Origin: Siphonodentalium dalli
Lineage: Eukaryota; Mollusca; Scaphopoda; Gadilida; Siphonodentaliidae
DNA: 64,000 nucleotides
Direction: 5' to 3'
Assembly: GCA_032622095.1 (NCBI GenBank)
Contig: CP136063.1
Span: 116,458,723 to 116,522,722 of the forward strand
Below the pieces are notes generated by a model. It was not told the origin of the DNA. It saw only the letters and a program-made list of their open reading frames with translations, and did not search any database. Of this stretch, positions 1-10,429 are shown piece by piece. Position 1 is the first letter of the stretch. Every line of letters starts with the position of its first letter. The position numbers and the translations under genes were made by a program.

Positions 1-2060
1 GGCTGCCCCGAATCATGCGGCACTTTACAAAAAGCGGCTGGCAAATACGAAATGCGAATTTTCTATGTTTTGAGGACCCCACACTCTCAATTGAAGTCTT
101 AAAAGCGACACGAACTAAAATAATATGCTCTCAGTTTTAACTGCGGGTGTGGACAAATGGTAGTATTATCCGGAAATACACATATGTTATGGTTTCGGGG
201 ATGGTTCCCGAAGATCTATGGCACTTTACAACAAGCGGCTGGCCATCGAACAAGGCTAATATTTACTATCTTATGGGTCTCCCATCTCTATTTGAAGTCT
301 TGCACACCCCATTAGCTAAAGGCATATGCTATCAATATCACATATTGTGCCGAATGGCTGTTCTATCAGAAAAGATGCAACGTTTAATGATAGGTTGATT
401 CAGGAAAGCATGTGGCACCTTACAAAAAAGCAGATGGCAAACTATAAAGGCGAATTTTTAGGGATCCCCTACCCCATGTAAACTATTGAACCCACCACGA
501 ACTCAATGGATGTGCTCTCAATGTCAAAACGACGGTGTGGACAAATGGCTATTCTATCAGGAAATACACACTTGCTCTAGATGGGATATTACCCGACAGC
601 TGGGGACACTTTACAGAAAGCAGCTGACAAATAAAAAAATGCGATTATTCACTGTTTTAGAAATATCTACTCAATTTGAAGACTAGAACACACCACGAAC
701 TCGAACGGATGGTCTCAGTATTAACGAAGTTTATGGACAATGGGTAGTTGTATAAGGAAGTACACAATTTATATAGATGGATTGGGTTCAGAAAGCATGA
801 GTATGGTACTTGCGAAAGGCAAAATTTTGAAGGACCGCCTACCCTATTTAAAGTCTTGAAGATACCACATGCTGAAATGATATGCTATCAATATTAACCG
901 AGTGTGTAACCAAAGGTTAGCTTTTATCAGGATAATTTATACACATGATGGATGTAAGCGTACATCATGTGGCACATCACATCAAGCGGCTACCAAATTT
1001 TCACTGTATTATGCACCACTACCCAATTTTAGTCTTGAACACATCACGTACTGAAGGGATTTATGTTCCGACAGCCTGTGGCATTTTACAAAAGACGGCT
1101 GGCAAATAAAAAAAATGCAAATTTTAACTGTTTGTGTGACCTCTTTCGCTATTTTAAGTCCTGAAAACACCACGAACTGAAGGGATGTGCTCTCAATTTT
1201 AACTGAGACTGTGGATAGAGAGTAGTTCTCTCAGGAAGTAAATTATTTATACGAATATGTTGGTTCCTAGCTTCTGTGAGTGTGAGACACTTGCAATACT
1301 CGACTGGCAAATACGAAAGGCGAATTTTTATTGTTTTTGGGACCGCCTACCCTATCTGAAGTCTTGATCATATTACGAACTAAACTGATGTGTACTTTTT
1401 TAGCAGAGGGTGTGGAGAATAGGCAATTCGATCAGGAAATATTTAATTACTTTGGATGGGCTCGTTTTTGTCAAAGGCCGCGGCACCTTATAAAAAGCGA
1501 ACGGCAAATAAGAAAGATAATTTCTCGTTGGTTTGGAGACCACATACCCTATATTAAAGGCCCACTTAAATTTAGAGTCGCCAATTATTATTTTATAGTG
1601 ACTTGCTATACGGTTTTAATAACAATCTATGCCATAATATATGATTAAAATACTATAATTCATCACTATTTGAAACATCTGTGTCTCAGAAGATTCACAC
1701 AGAGAAACAGAAAACTGCTGAATGCCTAGAATGACTTCCCCCTCTGGCACCCAGAATGCAATAGAATTTCAAACTTTTTCAATGGAAGGGGAAGAACTCT
1801 ATCTTTAATATATAGAGTTATTCCCCCTGAAAATATTACTGATTTTTACATCAATCTTGATGACAAAACGCGTTGGCAACTCGACAAAAACAACATGTCC
1901 ACAGTTATTACACCGGATAAGTTGATAATACAATGTTTTGGAACTTCCTCTTTCAAATGGTATATAATTTGGCATATATTTTAAATAAAGTAATCTGGTG
2001 GTTCGAAAATTAAGTGGGCCTTTAAGTCTTGAACACCCAACGAACTGAATATATGACGAC
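1..2060. repeat. Degenerate ~195-bp tandem repeat
   Basis: About nine diverged units follow one another. A recurring anchor resembling 'ggcactttacaaaaagcgg' lies near positions 19, 219, 413, 605, 971, 1080 and 1483, with weaker versions near 803 and 1280. Each unit then runs through 'ggcaaata..aatgcgaattttt', 'ccctatttaaagtcttgaa', 'accacgaactgaa', 'ctctca..tttaactg..gtgtgga' and 'atcaggaaatacaca'. Spacing is near 195-200 bp, except one shortened unit near 971-1080. Units differ by many substitutions and small indels, so this is an old, no longer homogenised array. Short open frames in it (for example 147-398 and 486-686) have no family features and are treated as noise. The array continues off the left edge. 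Confidence 0.8.
1558..2021. mobile_element. MITE with TTAA target-site duplication
   Basis: The 464-bp insert starts with aggcccacttaa (1558-1569) and ends with its exact reverse complement (2010-2021). It is flanked by TTAA at 1554-1557 and 2022-2025. Removing the insert and one TTAA restores the host repeat text 'ccctata-ttaa-gtcttgaac', which matches other units of the surrounding tandem repeat, so the empty site is supported internally. TTAA duplication is characteristic of piggyBac-type transposases, but the termini do not begin with the usual CCY, so the superfamily is uncertain. The interior has an imperfect hairpin around 1785-1835 and no transposase frame. Confidence 0.8.
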
Positions 2061-3165
2061 GTTCTCTCAGCTACACATCACACTAATTTGCTTTTTATTT
2101 CGATATACTGGTATATATAACTGAGAGAACTGCCACCTTGGTGAGACTATAGTGGGAATTCATTCGAACATAATATTTATTTTCTATATATTACTTATTA
2201 TTTAGAGGGACACTAACAATCACTTTGGCAACAAAAGTGATCTTTGCTTGGTATTTGTGAGACTCTATTTATACACCGTGAGTCATATGTTGTTTATAGC
2301 AAATATTTCAGTCGACTCGATTCATGTTTATTTATAGCTGTTATCAATAACATGTGTTGTTGTTGTTGTTGTAACTTGGGATTTGGAAGCCTGATCACGT
2401 ATTTATTCACTTCAGCATTGTCACAGGGCCCAATTTTCAGCAAACCAGTCATGTTGAGTCCCATTATGATCAATTGGGAAATTTGGTAAAGTTCTTAACA
2501 AAAATATGTAATTTTTCGACATATGCTTGTCAGATAACTGCTACACCATATGGATTAAATATTTTGGCATTATTGCTATATCTATTTGAATGATAATGTT
2601 TGAAATAAAATATTTTTGTGAAAAAGAGCGATTTTTTCAGCAAAAAAATAAATGCTTCGGCTCCAAACGGCAGGAAAATTCATATTAACAATACTTTTTT
2701 CATATCAAGTAGAGATATGTTATGATGTAGTAATGTTAACACCAAAAATGTTGGCGAATAAGTTAGGACATAGCCGGAAGGCTCGCTTTAACAAAATCGT
2801 TAATTTCTGGAAAAAAAGTCACTGGTAGGTATCGTTGACAATAGCCACAACCAATTCCATTATTTTCACTATCATTTTCGTGAACAATATATACTTCTTC
2901 TTTTTAAAAAAAATAACTTGTTCTACCGGTAAGGCTATCTCGAAAACTAGAGCTCTTTTTTCGATTTAGCCTCTGCACTAATATATAGTAATAGATTATA
3001 TATGCATATATTATTGCTGCTGAATATGAAGGTCGATCAAACATCTAATTGCCCGACCCTGTTATACAATTTATCACAACATCATGGACATTATTAAAAC
3101 CTGGAATTCAACTAAATAACACCCTACCACAGTTGTAATCAGCATGCATGTTTTACTCATTGCAG
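2061..3165. other. AT-rich non-coding sequence, no gene recognised
   Basis: This is intergenic or intronic sequence upstream of the BTB exon. It holds a short (TGT)n tract near 2354-2372, which makes an 81-codon open frame (2244-2489) look cysteine-rich; that frame has no other protein-like feature. I saw no second exon, promoter or repeat family. The last bases, 'ttttactcattgcag', read as a splice acceptor for the exon that follows. Confidence 0.6.
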
Positions 3166-3310
3166 TCAGCGGATTCTCATGCAAACTGGGTCGCACAAGA
3201 GACCTTTTGGATCGAAGAATAAATGGGCCACAGAACTCCAGGATCATTTGTACAAGCAGACGCAGGAGAAATCAGAACTATGTGATGTCACCATTGTTAT
3301 GGGAGAGATT
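3166..3310 (+). CDS. Exon encoding the N-terminus of a BTB/POZ-domain protein (partial gene)
   Basis: The exon is bounded by a plausible acceptor (...cattgcag, ending 3165) and a strong donor (GTAAGT at 3311-3316). The open frame reads through the whole exon and ends in phase 0. An in-frame ATG at 3179-3181 gives 44 codons to the donor and could be the start, with the bases before it as 5' UTR; otherwise the frame continues upstream to the acceptor. The first ~20 residues are basic and Gly/Ser/Lys-rich. Then come a helix-like segment (KWATELQDHLYKQ) and ELCDVTIVMGEI, the classic first strand of a BTB/POZ fold (family pattern: LCDVTLVV-G). BTB domains dimerise and occur in kelch-like Cullin-3 adaptors, BTB zinc-finger regulators and BTBD proteins; 44 residues cannot separate these. 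The expected next exon (F-x-A-H-x-x-hydrophobic core) was not found before the gap or in the core, so the gene continues outside the window, is hidden in the gap, or is a broken fragment. Confidence is high for BTB identity and lower for an intact gene. Confidence 0.8.
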
Positions 3311-4010
3311 GTAAGTGACGTGTAATTGTACCCCCGACGCCGTATGAGGCTCGGGGCATATAACCGATGGCTCTGTCCGTCCGTCTGTCAGTTTATACAT
3401 TTGAGCCTTAGGTGTTAAATATGCTTTTAATTTGCTAACTTGCAAAGTTCCCGGGGTAGCAACATGATTTCCCGATAGGCATTACGATCATAGTTTCGAT
3501 GAAACTTAAATCCTCAAAGCATAAAGTGATAGAAAATACTAATGCAACTTTAAAGTTTGAAGAGGATCAATCATGTTATCTGCCTCGTGTCGATTAATCC
3601 GGATTAAAGTGTGCGCACGCGTGATGTGCACATATTTCACTGACTATAGATAATGGATGTACATAAAAAACGATAACAGATGAAAAGCTCACACATTAGT
3701 TTTTAAATTATAAAACATAAGAATCGGGCATCCCCTTTTATGAAAGACAGGGACATAGCTATCAAAGTTAAAACTCAAATTTATGCACATGTAACAGATA
3801 AACAGCTGAATGGCATACATTTTTGCTAACATGTAAGGTGTGAAATTGTCCAGTCACTTGTAATCACAGTTCGTGTCTTAACGGGTACATCACGACAATA
3901 TCAGTAACAGTCACAACTAGTTGGATTGAAACTTTCGACAATAACAGACCCGTAGTATCTGCGCGATCACTTGGCGGGAACTTTCTCCTATAGTCACACA
4001 TTTTTCAATG
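3311..4010 (+). other. Presumed intron with dispersed hairpin repeat
   Basis: The sequence begins with the donor GTAAGT. At 3332-3356 a GC-rich hairpin is visible: ccccga pairs with tcgggg, and inside it gcc pairs with ggc. It is followed by a gtccgtccgtctgtc tetranucleotide-like run (about 3378-3392). That pairing of a hairpin and a GTCC/GTCT run is typical of short non-autonomous repeats in invertebrate genomes, but I could not delimit an element. The rest is AT-rich with no further exon seen. Confidence 0.5.
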
Positions 4011-4844
4011 AAATTTGATAACATGACAGGGGGTTGGGGGGGGGGGGGTCGGAAAAAAACTGCGGGGGTTGGGAGGGGGGTACCTAGGCGTCAAAAATTT
4101 ATACGTATTTTCAGACTCACAACTTCAATTTTCTCTCAGTTTATAGAATATGGATTAACCTTAATATCCAAATCATATATGCATGAGTAGTACAATCCAC
4201 CTAAAACAATTTTGGATAACCACTGTCTTGGTTTACATGTGATATTGACCCCATTAACCCTCTAAATAATGCCGACTATGTCAGTGTCTACCAGTCGAAT
4301 GCAGAATTCTACCCTGCGATCGCTTATCTGGCAAATTTTTACTGCAGAACTATCCCATGTATTAAACAATTTCTCCTCCAATGGTATCAGAAAACAGTTA
4401 TCTGCTGGTATCTCACTCATCTCATTTGCATCTTTTTCAAAGTCGAGGTAATGACTAGTTGTCATTTTTTAAAGTGCATACAAAGCGTTGCGATCACCAA
4501 TATACATGTTTGTACATGTCATGACATCACGAGGTACAAATCTGCGTTCTACTGGTAGACAATGACCATTTTAGTCATAATAATCTAAACTAAGTTACCA
4601 AGCACCTTCTCGTGAATTATATGCTCTGGTGTTTTTTTCGGTTTCCGGTCAAACCGAGTTGTTGTCCGGCTGGGGTAGATTTTATTTTTCTGGAAGGGGG
4701 GGGGGGGGCAAATGGTCAGTGGAAAAAACTACAGTTTTTGCTGTTTGGGGGGGGGGGGGGGGTACCCAAACCGAAGAAAACAGTTTTTTCCACCCTGTGT
4801 CTGCAGTTTTTTTCCGCCCCCCCTGAACATGATGCATCAAACTT
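4011..4844. mobile_element. Foldback-type element with poly-G arms
   Basis: The left arm (4011-4063: aaatttgat..catgacaggggg..., then ggaaaaaaactgc) is the imperfect reverse complement of the right arm (4803-4844: gcagtttttttccgccccccc, then catgatgcatcaaacttt). The arms are about 45-55 bp and the span about 834 bp. Long G runs occur at 4028-4048, 4065-4081, 4697-4709 and 4747-4762, giving strong G-quadruplex potential on the + strand. A small open frame on the minus strand (4262-4465, 67 codons) has a protein-like composition but no recognisable family. No target-site duplication was established. Confidence 0.45.
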
Positions 4845-5444
4845 TGTACCGAATATCACGACACTATCAATATCAGTGAGTCATAGGTAGTTTAATAATG
4901 TAACGTGATTGGAGCAAATCAGCTACTTTCGGTTTCGCAGCCAATCGTAAGTTATCTTATTCTCATCGCATGTCAGCATCTCTTTATCGGCAGAATTAAA
5001 ACGCAGGTGAAGCGGAAACAATTAATTGTCATCTTTGGAACTTACTATCACAAACAGACACAATAGGCTCAATGTGTGTTATTTAAATCACCAGTATAGC
5101 CATTCTCGTTTTGGTAGCCATATTTTTTTTTTTTGGGGAAATATGTGTTATTTGATGAGAATTTCATCAAATTCGATTGGACAAGGAGATAGACATCTTG
5201 AACACTGTTGAAGAAATCAATCAGGTTTTGAATTTGGGATTGGATTTTCTCAGACCTTTATCGTCGTCTTATGTTTTTCGGATCTAAGTTTTGAAGACTG
5301 ATATTTAAGGAAGGGTAGCGCAGTCAACACATTTGATATTTTGGAGAATTTTTTTTTTTTTAAATATATTTTCCCCACTCTTGGTGTGATTTCCTCAAAA
5401 TGGGGAGATGTGACCTTTCTAAAAAAAATTCTTTTAAAAAATGA
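4845..5444. other. AT-rich non-coding sequence, nothing recognised
   Basis: This stretch contains homopolymer T and A runs (near 5126, 5347 and 5420) and short overlapping open frames on both strands, without any protein-family feature or splice evidence. Confidence 0.5.
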
Positions 5445-5862
5445 GCGATACGCAAACACTCAACACCGTGGCGATTTTTTGGGAGAGCGATTCACGGTAG
5501 CACATTCAACACTGCAATCTTGTAAGGCGAAGATTAGCGAGCGCTATATTGGTATGTTGTAAACAACTTGGTAGCATTTCTAACCAAAGTTCACTTTCGT
5601 GGGGTCTTCCTGATGTTGAGTGTTTTGTTTGTCGCATACTTCTTACGCACTGATTGTTTACACAACATGGCGTTTGTTTACATATAACAAAGGGTCCTTT
5701 TTTATTGAACATATTTATTGTGACCCACAAATGTATATACAAAGGATACTAACATGTCAATAACGTGAAATTTACGCGATATCTATTATCTGAATCAGAA
5801 TAAAATTGTCTATAGCATAATAATCTTTCTGTTTATGGCAGTTTTAACGGATGTGACCACCG
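5445..5862 (+). mobile_element. MITE-like dispersed repeat, copy 1
   Basis: Imperfect terminal inverted repeats gcgatacgcaaacactcaac (5445-5464) and gttgagtgttttgtttgtcgc (5615-5635) bracket about 190 bp. A second, internally shorter member lies at 26243-26343, with the same accccgtggcgattttt-like interior (caacaccgtggcgatttt). Similarity to that copy continues past the right inverted repeat (gcatact..cttacgcactg..tttacata.aacaaa) to 'ggcagttttaacggatgtgac' near 5862. The family unit is therefore larger than the inverted-repeat part. No coding capacity was seen. Confidence 0.65.
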
Positions 5863-5995
5863 CCAACGCTTAACGCATCTTTAAGCAAATACGCATTATT
5901 CCATACATGATGGGACCACGACTGTGGAAATATATTGAACCAAATATTTTAGTTCGGTCTGGATTGTTGGTGATTATCGTCGGAACATCACTCCA

Positions 5996-6095
5996 NNNNN
6001 NNNNNNNNNNNNNNNNNNNNNNNNNNNNNNNNNNNNNNNNNNNNNNNNNNNNNNNNNNNNNNNNNNNNNNNNNNNNNNNNNNNNNNNNNNNNNNN
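5996..6095. other. Assembly gap of exactly 100 N
   Basis: Exactly 100 N bases separate unique sequence from the first satellite monomer. A round 100 is the usual placeholder for a gap of unknown size, so the true left edge of the satellite array is not in the assembly and the order and orientation of the two sides rest on scaffolding. Confidence 0.95.
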
Positions 6096-9000
6096 AAAGT
6101 CATGCGACCATGCAGCCCCTTCCAAAGTTTCAAAAATTGGGCTGAAGTCGTGCATGGGGTGTCAAAATAGCACTTTTCGTTACTAAATCGGCTGCCGTAT
6201 CCTGAGTCATGGTGGCAACCCGCGAATCCTTGTATTTTCGTGCGGTGCCACCCCGCGGAAACTATAGGAAAGTCACGCGACCATGCAGCCCCTTCCAGAT
6301 TTTCTAAAATTGGTCTGAAGTCGTGCATGGGGTGTCAAAATAGCACTTTTCGTTACTAAATCGGCTGCCGTATCCTGAGTCATGGTGGTCACCCGCGTAT
6401 TTTGTATTTTCGTGCGGTGCCACCCCGCGGGCAACTGTAGGAAAGTCACGCGACCATGCAGCCCCTTCCAAATTTTCGAAAATTGGGCTGAAATCGTGCA
6501 TGGGGTGTCAAAATAGCACTTTTCGTTACTAAATCGGCTGCCCTATCCTGAGTCATGGTGGCAACCCGGGAATCCTTGTATTTTCGTGCGGTGCCACCCC
6601 CGCGGGCAACTATAGGAAAGTCACGCGACCATGCAGCCCCTTCCAAATTTTCAAAAATTGGGCTGAAGTCGTGCATGGGGTGTCAAAATAGCACTTTTCG
6701 TTACTAAATCGGCTGCCGTATCCTGAGTCATGGTGGCAACCCGCGAATCCTTTTATTTTCGTGCGGTGCCACCCCGCGGGCAACTATAGGAATGTCACGC
6801 GACCATGCAGCCCCTTCCAAATTTTCTAAAATTGGGCTGAAGTCGTGCATGGGGTGTCAAAATAGCAATTTTCGTTACTAAATCGGCTGCCGTATCCTGA
6901 GTCATGGTGGCCACCCGGGAATCCTTGTATTTTCGTGCGGTGCCACCCCGCGTGCACCTATAGGAAAGTCACGCGACCATGCAGCCCCTTCCAAATTTTC
7001 AAAAATTGGGCTGAAGTCGTGCATGGGGTGTCAAAATAGCACTTTTCGTTACTAAATCGGCTGCCGTATCCTGAGTCATGGTGGCAACCCGGGAATCCTT
7101 GTATTTTCGTGCGGTGCCACCCCGCTGGCAACTATAGGAAAGTCATGCGACCATGCAGCCCCTTCCAAAGTTTCAAAAATTGGGCTGAAGTCGTGCATGG
7201 GGTGTCAAAATAGCACTTTTCGTTACTAAATCGGCTGCCGTATCCTGAGTCATGGTGGCAACCCGCGAATCCTTGTATTTTCGTGCGGTGCCACCCCGCG
7301 GAAACTATAGGAAAGTCACGCGACCATGCAGCCCCTTCCAGATTTTCTAAAATTGGGCTAAAGTCGTGCATGGGGTGTCAAAATAGCACTTTTCGTTACT
7401 AAATCGGCTGCCGTATCCTGAGTCATGGTGGTCACCCGCGTATTTTGTATTTTCGTGCGGTGCCATCCCGCGGGCAACTGTAGGAAAGTCACGCGACCAT
7501 GCAGCCCCTTCCAAATTTTCGAAAATTGGGCTGAAATCGTGCATGGGGTGTCAAAATAGCACTTTTCGTTACTAAATCGGCTGCCCTCTCCTGAGTCATG
7601 GTGGCAACCCGGGAATCCTTGTATTTTCGTGCGGTGCCACCCCGCGGGCAACTATAGGAAAGTCACGCGACCATGCAGCCCCTTCCAAATTTTCAAAAAT
7701 TGGGCTGAAGTCGTGCATGGGGTGTCAAAATAGCACTTTTCGTTACTAAATCGGCTTGCCGTATCCTGAGTCATGGTGGCAACCCGCGAATCCTTTTATT
7801 TTCGTGCGGTGCCACCCCGCGGGCAACTATAGGAATGTCACGCGACCATGCAGCCCCTTCCAAATTTTCTAAAATTGGGCTGAAGTCGTGCATGGGGTGT
7901 CAAAATAGCAATTTTCGTTACTAAATCGGCTGCCGTATCCTGAGTCATGGTGGCCACCCGGGAATCCTTGTATTTTCGTGCGGTGCCACCCCGCGGGCAA
8001 CTATAGGAAAGTCACGCGACCATGCAGCCCCTTCCAAATTTTCTAAAATTGGGCTGAAGTCGTGCATGGGGTGTCAAAATAGCACTTTTCGTTACTAAAT
8101 CGGCTGCCGTATACTGAGTCATGGTGGCAACCCGGGAATCCTTGTATTTTCGCGCGGTGCCACCCCGCGGGCAACTATAGGAAAGTCACGCGACCATGCA
8201 GCCTCTTCCAAATTTTCTAAAATTGGGCTGAAGTCGTGCACGGGGTGTCAAAATAGCACTTTTCGTTACTAAATCGGCTGCCGTATCCTGAGTCATGGTG
8301 GCAACCTGGGAATCCTTGTATTTTCGTGCGGTGCCACCCCGCGGGCAACTATAGGAAAGTCATGCGACCATGCAGCCCCTTCCAAAGTTTCAAAAATTGG
8401 GCTGAAGTCGTGCATGGGGTGTCAAAATAGCACTTTTCGTTACTAAATCGGCTGCCGTATCCTGAGTCATGGTGGCAACCCGCGAATCCTTGTATTTTCG
8501 TGCGGTGCCACCCCGCGGAAACTATAGGAAAGTCACGCGACCATGCAGCCCCTTCCAGATTTTCTAAAATTGGGCTGAAGTCGTGCATGGGGTGTCAAAA
8601 TAGCAATTTTCGTTACTAAATCGGCTGCCGTATCCTGAGTCATGGTGGTCACCCGCGTATTTTGTATTTTCGTGCGGTGCCACCCCGCGGGCAACTGTAG
8701 GAAAGTCACGCGACCATGCAGCCCCTTCCAAATTTTCGAAAATTGGGCTGAAATCGTGCATGGGGTGTCAAAATAGCACTTTTCGTTACTAAATCGGCTG
8801 CCCTATCCTGAGTCATGGTGGCAACCCGGGAATCCTTGTATTTTCGTGCGGTGCCACCCCGCGGGCAACTATAGGAAAGTCACGCGACCATGCAGCCCTC
8901 CAAATTTTCAAAAATTGGGCTGAAGTCGTGCATGGGGTGTCAAAATAGCACTTTTCGTTACTAAATCGGCTGCCGTATCCTGAGTCATGGTGGCAACCCG

Positions 9001-9560
9001 CGAATCCTTTTATTTTCGTGCGGTGCCACCCCGCGGGCAACTATAGGAATGTCACGCGACCATGCAGCCCCTTCCAAATTTTCTAAAATTGGGCTGAAGT
9101 CGTGCATGGGGTGTCAAAATAGCAATTTTCGTTACTAAATCGGCTGCCGTATCCTGAGTCATGGTGGCCACCCGGGAATCCTTGTATTTTCGTGCGGTGC
9201 CACCCCGCGGGCAACTATAGGAAAGTCACGCGACCACATGCAGCCCCTTCCAAATTTTCTAAAATTGGGCTGAAGTCGTGCATGGGGTGTCAAAATAGCA
9301 CTTTTCGTTACTAAATCGGCTGCCGTATACTGAGTCATGGTGGCAACCCGGGAATCCTTGTATTTTCGCGCGGTGCCACCCCGCGGCCAACTATAGGAAA
9401 GTCACGCGACCATGCAGCCTCTTCCAAATTTTATAAAATTGGGCTGAATTCGTGCATGGGGTGTCAAAATAGCACTTTTCGTTACTAAATCGGCTGCCGT
9501 ATCCTGAGTCATGGTGGCAACCTGGGAATCCTTGTATTTTCGTGCGGTGCAACCCCGCGG
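6096..9560 (+). repeat. Higher-order repeat, 6- then 7-monomer units
   Basis: The private variant ccagat (in place of ccaaat) occurs at 6295, 7338 and 8555, spacings of 1043 and 1217 bp (6 and 7 monomers, each minus 1 bp). Companion markers keep the same order, including gtcatgcgaccatgc at about 6101, 7141 and 8358. The cgcgcggtgcc variant (about 8151 and 9367) and cctgggaatcc (about 8305 and 9521) extend the 7-mer period to about 9.56 kb. Confidence 0.85.
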
Positions 9561-10429
9561 GCAACTATAGGAAAGTCACGCGACCATGCAGCCCCTTCCA
9601 AATTTTATAAAATTGGGCTGAAATCGTGCATGGGGTGTCAAAATAGCAATTTTCGTTACTAAATCGGCTGCCGTATCCTGAGTCATGGTGGCCACCCGGG
9701 AATCCTTGTATTTTCGCGCGGTGCCACCCCGCGGGCAACTATAGGAAAGTCACGCGACCATGCAGCCCCTTCCAAATTTTCTAAAATTGGGCTGAAGTCG
9801 TGCATGGGGTGTCAAAAAAGCACTTTTCGTTACTAAATCGGCTGCCGTATCCTGAGTCATGGTGGACACCGGGTTACATATCCTTGTATTTTCGTGCGGT
9901 GCCACCCCGCGGGCAACTATAGGAAAGTCAGGCGACCATGCAGCCCCTTCCAAATTTTCTAAAATTAGGCTGAAGTCGTGCATGGGGTGTCAAAATAGCA
10001 CTTTTCGTTAATAAATCGGCTGCCGTATTCTGAGTCATGGTGGCCACCCGGGAATCCTTGTATTTTCGTGCGGTGCCACCCCGCGGGCAACTGTATGAAG
10101 TCACGCGACCATGCAGCCCCTTCCAAATTTTCGAAAATTGGGCTGAAATCGTGCATGGGGTGTCAAAATAGCACTTTTCGTTACTAAATCGGCTGCCGTA
10201 TCCTGAGTCATGGTGGCAACCCGGGAATCCTTGTATTTTCGCGCGGTGCCATCCCGCGGGCAACTATAGGAAAGTCACGCGACCATGCAGCCCCTTTCAA
10301 ATTTTCTAAAATTGGGCTGAAGTCGTGCATGGGGTATCAAAATAGCACTTTTCGTTACTAAATCGGCTGCCGTATCCTGAGTCATGGTGGCAACCCGCGA
10401 ATCCTTGAGTTTCGTGCGGTGCCACCCCG

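Noticed and set aside
2244-2489. 81-codon frame with a Cys6 run
   Set aside because: The Cys run is a (TGT)n microsatellite and the rest has no protein-family signal.
4262-4465. 67-codon minus-strand frame with protein-like composition
   Set aside because: No recognised family, an overlapping open frame on the other strand, and a location inside a foldback element; not enough to call a gene.
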